Positions 16,386 to 22,409 of a DNA stretch of 35,305 bases are shown piece by piece. A model generated the notes under the pieces. It had not been told where the DNA came from and made no database searches. It worked only from the letters and a program-made list of their open reading frames with translations. This stretch comes from Chloroflexota bacterium (GTDB lineage: Bacteria > Chloroflexota > Dehalococcoidia > Lucifugimonadales > Lucifugimonadaceae), in the NCBI GenBank assembly GCA_018650185.1, contig JABIGL010000178.1, positions 1 through 35,305 of the forward strand, read 5' to 3'. A program made the position numbers and the translations under genes. Positions within the stretch are counted from its first letter, which is position 1; every line of letters starts with the position of its first letter.

Positions 16386-17420
16386 CTAGAGGCGCTCGGC
16401 GCTCCAGTCCTTGACGGCGTCTGGGATGGCCAGAAGATTTTGGAGTTTGGTCTGGAGTGGAATTGCGCACTCCGGGGCAATCATCTGGACACCAGCTTCG
16501 AGGCATGCGTACACCTCTTCCCGGACCTGTTCCGGTCCCCGGGAGTAAAGGGTCTCAGGATTGTTGATGTTGCCAACCAGCCCGATTCCGCCATCGACGG
16601 CGTCCATCGCCTCTTGCGGGTCATTTCGGGAGTCGAAGTGGAACGACGCCATGCCCGTCTGCGCTATGTAAGGCATGCGGTCCAGCGTACGACCACAGAT
16701 GTGCAGGATCAGCGGGGCTGCAATCTCGTCCGCCATCTCAGTGTGGATGTCCTGCAGGAATCGCTTGTAGTACTCACCGGACACCAGATCACCGGTGGCG
16801 TGGTCCGGGATGCAGACTGCATCTGCCCCCGCCGCGATCTGGGCGTTTGCGAAGAGGTACGTAGCCTCTTTGAGTTTGTCCAGGATGCGGATCGTCATCG
16901 CTGGATCGTCGATCGTCATCAACAGGAATGTTTCGACACCGAACACGTGATATGCCAGGGTCCACGGTCCCATCGACTTCCCAATGATCGCAACTTCGTC
17001 CCCGAATTGCTTCTTCAGGATCTCGATGGCGCCTGTGACGCTCACCATGTCCCGGTGCTCAAGGAAGTTTGAGGGGATTTTGACGTCGCTCTCGCTCTTC
17101 CAGATCGGGTTGGACATTCGTACCGTGGGCCAGTTGTCCTTCTGCTCCCACTGCATTTCGCAGCCGAGTGCTGAGGACTCCTGGATGATAGTGAAGTAGG
17201 GCTGGATGGAGTCGTAACCGAGCTCGGTGTATCCGGTCGCTGCGAGTTGTGCGTTCAACTCCGGATCACGACAGGAGTCCGGGAACGGCGCATCCACCAT
17301 GTCCATCAGCTCGACGGTCGCGACGTTGGTCGGATTGGACACGGGCGTTCGGTCGACCGGTAGCCCGGCGAGCGCGTTCATTACACGCTCCTTGGATGTC
17401 ATCGTCTCTTCATATGGCAT
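16386..17420 (-). CDS. UroD-fold zinc methyltransferase, MtaA/MtbA/CmuA-like
   Basis: A 344-residue protein of the uroporphyrinogen decarboxylase superfamily in its methyltransferase branch. It opens with TSKERVMNALAGLPVDRTPV, the usual start of MtaA-like proteins. The zinc site that activates a thiol acceptor is intact: His240 and Cys242 in LILHICGRTLDRM and Cys318 in APECAIPLQT (H-x-C-x75-C). True heme-pathway UroD enzymes lack this motif. MtaA-type enzymes move methyl groups between a methyl-corrinoid protein and a thiol such as coenzyme M; bacteria lack that cofactor, so another acceptor or donor is expected. It is the last gene of the five-gene unit that contains the homocysteine and pterin methyltransferases, and directly precedes the corrinoid operon. 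It could be a second donor-side methyltransferase feeding the corrinoid protein. The start could instead be the internal Met7. Confidence 0.85.
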   Translation of the reverse strand: MPYEETMTSKERVMNALAGLPVDRTPVSNPTNVATVELMDMVDAPFPDSCRDPELNAQLAATGYTELGYDSIQPYFTIIQESSALGCEMQWEQKDNWPTVRMSNPIWKSESDVKIPSNFLEHRDMVSVTGAIEILKKQFGDEVAIIGKSMGPWTLAYHVFGVETFLLMTIDDPAMTIRILDKLKEATYLFANAQIAAGADAVCIPDHATGDLVSGEYYKRFLQDIHTEMADEIAAPLILHICGRTLDRMPYIAQTGMASFHFDSRNDPQEAMDAVDGGIGLVGNINNPETLYSRGPEQVREEVYACLEAGVQMIAPECAIPLQTKLQNLLAIPDAVKDWSAERL

Positions 17421-17469
17421 GAGAGTGGTCTCCGTCCCCCCAATGGTATGGAGGGTGGGGTGTAAGGGA

Positions 17470-18132
17470 CTAGGTGGAGGCGAAACCGAGTGTCGAAGTA
17501 GTCATCTGGCCGCGCATTGCATCGGCTTCCAGCGCGTCTTCCACCGCACTGATGTTCCTTGAGTAGGGAAGGATAAGACGTGCGAGTCCGTCGTGACGCT
17601 GCCCACAGGGAAACGCCACGGAGGTGTCGTCGATCTTTTCCATTTCACCGTACCGAACAAACCCGGCGATGATCGCCCGAAGTCGTAATGCCGGATTGCG
17701 CGCCTCGCCTGTCGTCGAAACACGATAGACGTAGCGGTCGCCAACTTGCTCGCCGGTAAGGTCAATCATCAGGGCGCTTTTGGAGTCCTGAATCTGCAAC
17801 TCTTCCGGCCGGTCACGTTCTGCAGTTCGCTCAATTGCTGCAGTGGTGAGGAACTTGAGTGGACGGGTATGCAGGTGCCCGCACGGGAAGCGCAGCTGGT
17901 TCCAGGTGTCGGTGATCTCCATGCCGCCAAGCGTGACCAATCGGGCCACGATGTCACGCATTCGCTCTTCCACGCCGGGTTTCCTGCTGAACGTCCAAAC
18001 GGTGGAGATTCCGTCGCGTTCGTAAAGCCCCACACTGATGTCGTGGAAATTGGGATCCATCGGCACGAGTTCCACACAGTCCCCGTACCGGTCCACAACC
18101 TCCCGGGCGCTGAGCAGTTCTAGAGATGTCAT
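17470..18132 (-). CDS. Unrecognised protein with two FPCGxxH repeats, in the methionine/corrinoid operon
   Basis: I do not recognise the family of this 220-residue protein. It is made of two related halves: MRDIVARLVTLGGME...LRFPCGHLH (residues ~58-88) and LRAIIAGFVRYGEME...VAFPCGQRH (~151-180). The FPCGxxH motif occurs at 82-88 and 174-180, exactly 92 residues apart, and each is followed by a similar hydrophobic segment (RPLKFLTTAAI and GLARLILPYSRNI). Paired Cys and His residues suggest metal binding or a thiol-based job. No signal peptide or membrane segment is visible. It lies between the homocysteine methyltransferase gene (25 bp) and the MtaA-like gene (49 bp), so it probably serves the same methyl-transfer process. 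Confidence 0.75.
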   Translation of the reverse strand: MTSLELLSAREVVDRYGDCVELVPMDPNFHDISVGLYERDGISTVWTFSRKPGVEERMRDIVARLVTLGGMEITDTWNQLRFPCGHLHTRPLKFLTTAAIERTAERDRPEELQIQDSKSALMIDLTGEQVGDRYVYRVSTTGEARNPALRLRAIIAGFVRYGEMEKIDDTSVAFPCGQRHDGLARLILPYSRNISAVEDALEADAMRGQMTTSTLGFAST

Positions 18133-18157
18133 CTGGAACCCATTTCTCCTGGCTGAA

Positions 18158-19051
18158 TTAGCCTTTAATAGCGCTCACGAGGGCTTTGATGTGGTCCGGA
18201 CCGGTGCCGCAGCAACCGCCGAGTATGTTAATCCCAAGACCGTGCAACGTCTTGAAGTGATCCGCCATGAATTCAGGCGTCTCGGGATAGACGATCTCCA
18301 TATCGACGATCGCCGGGATACCTGCGTTTGAGTGGATGAGCATGTAACCGTCGTCCACTTCCCGCATTAGTCGAGCGATCTCGATCATGCGCTCGATGCC
18401 GTTACCGCAGTTGGTCCCGACGACGTCTGCTCCGGCTTCACGGAGTTTCTTCACGCCGACTTCCGGGGTGATCCCCATCATGGTGAAGTAGCCGCGTGGT
18501 CCGGGGTCATACACCATCGTGGACATCACTACGAGTTCGGTGTTGTCCTTGGCAGCTTTGACGGCGAGCGTGGCTTCTTCGATGGCGGTCATCGTTTCGA
18601 TTACGACACCATCGGCTCCGCCTTCTGCAAGGGCAGTGATCTGCTCTGCGAAGGCGTCATACATCTCTTTCTCAGACACAGGACCGAGCGGCTCCAGGAA
18701 TTCACCTGTAGGTCCCACAGAACCGATCACAAAGGCACCCGGAGGGGCGACCGATCGGGCGTGTTCCGCCGCAAGACGGTTGAACTCAGACACACGGTCC
18801 TCGTAGCCGTATTTCTTAGTCATGAACTTGGACCCGCCGAAAGAGTTGGTCAGAACCATCTCCGCACCGGCGTCGAAGTATCGTTTCGCCATCGTCTGAA
18901 CGATTTCAGGATGGCTCACGTTGAACTCTTCAGGGCAACCCCCGGGTTCGAGTCCATTTTCCTGGAGATATGAGCCGGTGGCACCGTCCGAGATGATGGT
19001 GTCGCCGCGCTCAAGGCGCTCGAGAAGTGAGGGATGTGATGTTGTTGTCAT
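18158..19051 (-). CDS. Homocysteine S-methyltransferase family protein (MetH N-terminal module / BHMT type)
   Basis: Transfers a methyl group to zinc-bound homocysteine, giving methionine. The 297-residue protein is one Hcy-binding TIM barrel: DGATGSYLQENGLEPG near the N terminus, MVLTNSFGGSKF near 65-76, IGSVGPTGEFLEP near 109-121, and VIETMTAIEEATLAVKAA near 150-167. The zinc ligands are Cys215 (GTNCGNG) and Cys280-Cys281 (GGCCGT), as in MetH and betaine-homocysteine methyltransferase. Canonical MetH has this barrel fused to pterin, B12 and activation domains; here the other parts are separate genes nearby (pterin 19523-20563, B12 15488-16231, activator 13406-15037). That arrangement favours methyl-cobalamin over betaine as donor, though betaine cannot be ruled out by sequence. 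Confidence 0.9.
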   Translation of the reverse strand: MTTTSHPSLLERLERGDTIISDGATGSYLQENGLEPGGCPEEFNVSHPEIVQTMAKRYFDAGAEMVLTNSFGGSKFMTKKYGYEDRVSEFNRLAAEHARSVAPPGAFVIGSVGPTGEFLEPLGPVSEKEMYDAFAEQITALAEGGADGVVIETMTAIEEATLAVKAAKDNTELVVMSTMVYDPGPRGYFTMMGITPEVGVKKLREAGADVVGTNCGNGIERMIEIARLMREVDDGYMLIHSNAGIPAIVDMEIVYPETPEFMADHFKTLHGLGINILGGCCGTGPDHIKALVSAIKG

Positions 19052-19166
19052 TTAGTTCCAACTTGCCGTTGGTGTCTCCGAATATGTTTCAGAAACGCCT
19101 TCGCGGCTATCTAGCTACACGCAGTTTACTTCGGTGGGACTCAGGTGGGCGCAGAATCCCCGGGGC

Positions 19167-19508
19167 TTAATCTTTCAACCAACCGTCGATTGCGCCCGGA
19201 GTTGCGTCGCGCTCGCCGGCGCGCTCCAGGTCACGAATACGGGCCACGAAATCTTCAGGGAAGCCATCGTTGAACCTTTGGGCGATAGCCGCAGCGGCTT
19301 CCTTTGCCGGCGCGTCGACCTCTCCGTAATCCTTCAACTCCCACGCCATCAAGTAGTCGTCCGTTCCTGCGCTGCCGTCCATCATGGCGATAGCGTCGGC
19401 AGCTTCCTGAAATCGGGCGTCCAACGGATGTGAGATCGTTTCACCATCGTGGCTGGCCTGAACCGTGACGGGTATTTCTTTCCAGTACATGAGGCGTACG
19501 AGTGCCAA
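19167..19508 (-). CDS. Small PF13769-type ('virulence factor' named) protein
   Basis: A 113-residue soluble protein with the pattern I associate with the PF13769 family: an N-terminal VRLMYWKEIPVTVQA, then SHPLDARFQEAADAIAMMDGSAGTDDYLMAWELKDYGEV, and a C-terminal NDGFPEDFVARIRDLERAGERDATPGAIDGWL. The family's database name ('virulence factor') is historical and tells nothing here. From memory, members in Alphaproteobacteria lie beside split methionine synthase and corrinoid genes, which is where this one is too: 14 bp after the pterin methyltransferase stop and 115 bp before the homocysteine methyltransferase. It may be an accessory subunit of the corrinoid methyl-transfer machinery. No catalytic motif is visible. 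Family call by recall, without a profile search. Confidence 0.7.
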   Translation of the reverse strand: MALVRLMYWKEIPVTVQASHDGETISHPLDARFQEAADAIAMMDGSAGTDDYLMAWELKDYGEVDAPAKEAAAAIAQRFNDGFPEDFVARIRDLERAGERDATPGAIDGWLKD

Positions 19509-19522
19509 ATCTGTGCCTCCTT

Positions 19523-20563
19523 TTAGTCCAGCCGTCCGTCGCGGAAGGCCTGTATGTAGTTCATGCAGTAGTCGTCATTGCCGCTAAGCATGTCGATGGC
19601 AAGCTTCACGGGCTCGGAATCGATGTCGAGGTCCAGAACCTTCTGGATAGAGGCGGGAATCGGGTCGATGATCCCGCTGTCCAGTCCTTTTTCGATTGCA
19701 AGGTGCAGGAACGCGTCGTTTATCAGCCGTCGTTTGGGTAGCCCGAACGAGACATTGCTAACACCGCCCGTGATATGGATCTCAGGCCCGTACTTCTCCC
19801 TGACCGCGGCAACGGCATCCAGGTAGTCGTTTCCATAGGTGGATGCGACCGATATCGGGAACGCGAGACAGTCCACATATACGTCACTCAGCGGAATTCC
19901 GGCGTTCTGGACGTGTTGCATGAGCTCGTCGATATTCTCGACTCGCTCGTCGGCGTTGTCCGGCATACCGGACTCCCCGGCTGCCGTGACGATGACATGC
20001 GCGTTGTTGTCGGTTACAAGTTTTATGGTGTCGATACGTTCAAGGGCGACGGAGTTGATCATGGGGCGGCCAGCTTTACCCGTATATGCGGCAAGCCCGG
20101 TCTCGATGATTTCGCTGTTCGATGAATCGATGCTGGCTGGAAGCGTAGAGACCTCTTCAACGGTGTTGACCAGCCATGTCATCGACTCGTTCTGGATATC
20201 GATGTAGGGGCTGACTTCGTCCACGTTTAGGTCCAGGAAGGTTGCTCCGGCCCGGGTCTGGCGCCTTACCTCTCGGTGAATATAGGCAGTGCCGAGCGCC
20301 TGCTCCTCCGGGCTTCCGTTCACGCCCTTCCAAACCGCGATCATGAAGTGTTTGACCTGGTTCTGGCGGTAAGGCTGCTGCTCCTTGAACTCGTCCGGAA
20401 TGGAGAGGAACAGGTCATTGCCATCATCGTCCTTGAACGGCACACCCTGGGTCCCGTCATCAAGCGTGCGCACGCGCCGACCGTTTAGAAGCACGATGCG
20501 CGTGGTGTGGATGTTCTCGCCGATGGTTATGAAGTCTTCGGCTGATTTCAAGTGTCGAGGCAC
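19523..20563 (-). CDS. Methyltetrahydrofolate:corrinoid methyltransferase (MetH pterin module / AcsE / MtvA type)
   Basis: Moves the methyl group of 5-methyl-tetrahydrofolate to the corrinoid protein. The 346-residue protein is a pterin-binding (dihydropteroate-synthase-like) TIM barrel: FITIGENIHTTR near the N terminus, GATFLDLNVDEVSPYIDIQ near residues 105-123, LPASIDSSNSEIIETGL, RPMINSVALER, HVIVTAAGESGMPD, and the family-specific ITGGVSNVSFGLPKRRLINDAFL near 265-287. An insert around residues 29-60 (RVRTLDDGTQ...LSIPDEF) is longer than in stand-alone AcsE. It is the first gene of the unit that includes the homocysteine methyltransferase and is driven by the palindromic promoter at 20613-20641. 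MetF at 11417 and the MetF-like protein at 20638 would make its substrate. Confidence 0.9.
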   Translation of the reverse strand: MPRHLKSAEDFITIGENIHTTRIVLLNGRRVRTLDDGTQGVPFKDDDGNDLFLSIPDEFKEQQPYRQNQVKHFMIAVWKGVNGSPEEQALGTAYIHREVRRQTRAGATFLDLNVDEVSPYIDIQNESMTWLVNTVEEVSTLPASIDSSNSEIIETGLAAYTGKAGRPMINSVALERIDTIKLVTDNNAHVIVTAAGESGMPDNADERVENIDELMQHVQNAGIPLSDVYVDCLAFPISVASTYGNDYLDAVAAVREKYGPEIHITGGVSNVSFGLPKRRLINDAFLHLAIEKGLDSGIIDPIPASIQKVLDLDIDSEPVKLAIDMLSGNDDYCMNYIQAFRDGRLD

Positions 20564-20612
20564 GGTGACCTTCCCATGTTGTGGTGGTCCAGATTGACCG
20601 AGCGGTCATAAT

Positions 20613-20641
20613 ATATAAACATTTCTTTATATATCAGTCAA
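20613..20641 (-). promoter_or_regulatory. Promoter with overlapping palindromic operator (site 3), pterin/homocysteine methyltransferase operon
   Basis: On the minus strand TTGACT (20641-20636) is followed by 3 bp and the 20-mer with plus-strand sequence ATATAAACATTTCTTTATAT (20613-20632), one mismatch from site 1, with perfect ATATAAA/TTTATAT arms. It lies 50 bp before the pterin methyltransferase ATG at 20563, almost the distance seen at site 1. The -35 box contains the TGA stop codon of the upstream MTHFR-like gene, so the promoter separates that gene from the operon. Confidence 0.75.
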
Positions 20642-22278
20642 TCAGGCTTGTCTGCGGATTGCGTGGATGGATCAGGATCTGCCGAAACTTCATCGGAAAC
20701 GGGAGCGTTATGGTCTCGACCAAGGAAGGTGTTGGCCCAGGCGGACGTGCCGCGCAGAGCGCCGTTCTTGAACACAACGGGGCGCTCAAGCATCGCCCCC
20801 TCCTCTCCGTAAGCCTTCGTGCGTTCGTAGGCTTTCACCCAGATACAACGTTTCTCGCCGACCTCGCATATACCGTTGTGTGAGCCGCCACACGGTCCGT
20901 TTCGCTGGTTCTTGACGCACTGCGACTCCGGGCAAAGGTAAGCGATGTCGGGGAGTGAACAGTCGCCGCAATCCTGGCAGCCAAACATCGGAATCTTCGC
21001 CACCTGCTCTGCTGCGTGAAGCACGGTACGAGCGTTGCGGCGATTGTCGACGTGCCCGTAAAGCCATCGGGCGGCGCGAAATCCCGGGGCGGTGTGATCA
21101 AACACTAGATTGTGAGTGGCTCGGCTGACTTTGTACTTGAGTGGCAGGAAGGCCCTCGACCTTTTGCGGCGCCCCGGTGAGGTAGTTTCCAGATATTGGT
21201 GGTTCAAATTCTCCGAGGTGAGCCCTGTTCCCGGATCTCGCTCGTAGTAGTTGAATTCACCCGGTTGCTGGTACTGGATATCTTTAGCGAACTCGCGCCA
21301 GTCGTCGGGTCCGAAGCTTGATTCCACGTCCAGGATGCGGCGGATCCGTGACAGCGGTAGACGGCCCGACAAATACGCCCCGCGATAGCCGATACCCTTC
21401 AATATGGCGACCTGTTTCGCAGCGAACTCCTCGAAGAACCCCCGACCTCTGTCCTCAGATCGGGCGTATTTCTCGACTAATGCCAGGAGCTCGTCGGAAA
21501 CCGTGACGCCGGGTATGCCTGTGCGATTGAAAAGGCGTGCCGCCGGCGCGTTGAGAACGTAGACCGAACCTATCAACGGAATATCGAGTCCGTTCGAATT
21601 CGTGTAACGCTTTAGTTCGTCCAGCTTCAGCGAGTCGTATCCGATCTGCGTGACCGCCCACTCGGCGCCTGTCCTTACCTTCAGTCCAAGTTTTAGGAAC
21701 TGTGGCAGAAGTTCGGGTTCGGTGGATTTGAAGGGGTTGATCGCCACCCCGGGATTGAACGATGTCTTCAACAGCCGAGACGGTTCAGCACCGGCGCGTC
21801 TGGATGGAACCTGAAGGCCTGCGTTCATGTTGCGCATGACATCCAACAGACCGACGGAGTCGATGTCGAATACCGGCTGTGGTCCGCCCGCATGTCCGGT
21901 CAACGGGTAGTCGCCGGTCAGCGCCAGGACGTTGTCGAACCCGAGGCTGCCAAGCGACCAGAGCCGACTCTCTACGCCGTTCCGGTTGTAGTCCTTGCAC
22001 GAGAAGTTGATGACGACTTCCTGGCCGCGCGCAAGGAGTTCGTAGCCCATCACCTCGGGCCTGATGTGTGGATTACCGCCGGGGTTGTCCGTGATGCAGA
22101 TCAGGTCCACCGGGTTGGACCCGGCTAATCTGCGGGCCAGGCTCAGAGTTCGGCTAGAACTCTCCTCCATGGCGAGACCACGGGAGGTCTCTAACTCCAC
22201 GGCGAGGATGAAGCGATCGGGCTGCTTCAGCAGGTCGCGAAATGAGCCAGATGAAGGGCTGCTTGCTGGCTGGGTCAT
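20638..22278 (-). CDS. Methylenetetrahydrofolate reductase with cysteine-rich C-terminal domain (MetF-MetV-like fusion)
   Basis: A 546-residue protein. Residues ~20-320 form an MTHFR TIM barrel (FILAVELETSRG with the catalytic-type Glu, VDLICITDNPGGNPHI, NVLALTGDYPL, FLKLGLKVRTGAEWAVTQIGYD, IPLIGSVYVLN). The C-terminal part, about residues 380-500, resembles the MTHFR_C (PF12225) domain, with a dense cysteine region starting at Cys434: FGCQDCGDCSLPDIAYLCPESQ, KNQRNGPCGGSHNGICE and KRCIWVKAYERTK. In acetogens that domain is the separate MetV subunit of MetFV and takes part in electron supply. Here the two are fused, which suggests a reductase fed by something other than NADH alone. The last ~45 residues are polar and probably disordered. 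It is divergent from the gene at 22410 and has no palindromic operator of its own. Confidence 0.87.
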   Translation of the reverse strand: MTQPASSPSSGSFRDLLKQPDRFILAVELETSRGLAMEESSSRTLSLARRLAGSNPVDLICITDNPGGNPHIRPEVMGYELLARGQEVVINFSCKDYNRNGVESRLWSLGSLGFDNVLALTGDYPLTGHAGGPQPVFDIDSVGLLDVMRNMNAGLQVPSRRAGAEPSRLLKTSFNPGVAINPFKSTEPELLPQFLKLGLKVRTGAEWAVTQIGYDSLKLDELKRYTNSNGLDIPLIGSVYVLNAPAARLFNRTGIPGVTVSDELLALVEKYARSEDRGRGFFEEFAAKQVAILKGIGYRGAYLSGRLPLSRIRRILDVESSFGPDDWREFAKDIQYQQPGEFNYYERDPGTGLTSENLNHQYLETTSPGRRKRSRAFLPLKYKVSRATHNLVFDHTAPGFRAARWLYGHVDNRRNARTVLHAAEQVAKIPMFGCQDCGDCSLPDIAYLCPESQCVKNQRNGPCGGSHNGICEVGEKRCIWVKAYERTKAYGEEGAMLERPVVFKNGALRGTSAWANTFLGRDHNAPVSDEVSADPDPSTQSADKPD

Positions 22279-22354
22279 GCCGCCCTCAAATTCAAATGTA
22301 GGACGGTTGAGGTGATCAATCCTGTGATTCGGATTTTCAGAGACCTCTAAACGA

Positions 22355-22383
22355 TGGAGTGCACGGAGTACTATGCGCTCCGT
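22355..22383. promoter_or_regulatory. Possible operator palindrome between divergent genes
   Basis: In the 131-bp gap between the MetF-MetV-like gene and the CehA/McbA-like gene, ACGGAG and CTCCGT are inverted arms separated by 9 bp (about 22362-22382). Short arms and the absence of a clear promoter nearby make this only a weak candidate binding site. Confidence 0.2.
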
Positions 22384-22409
22384 AATCGCCCGCCAAGCTG
22401 GAGCCTATT

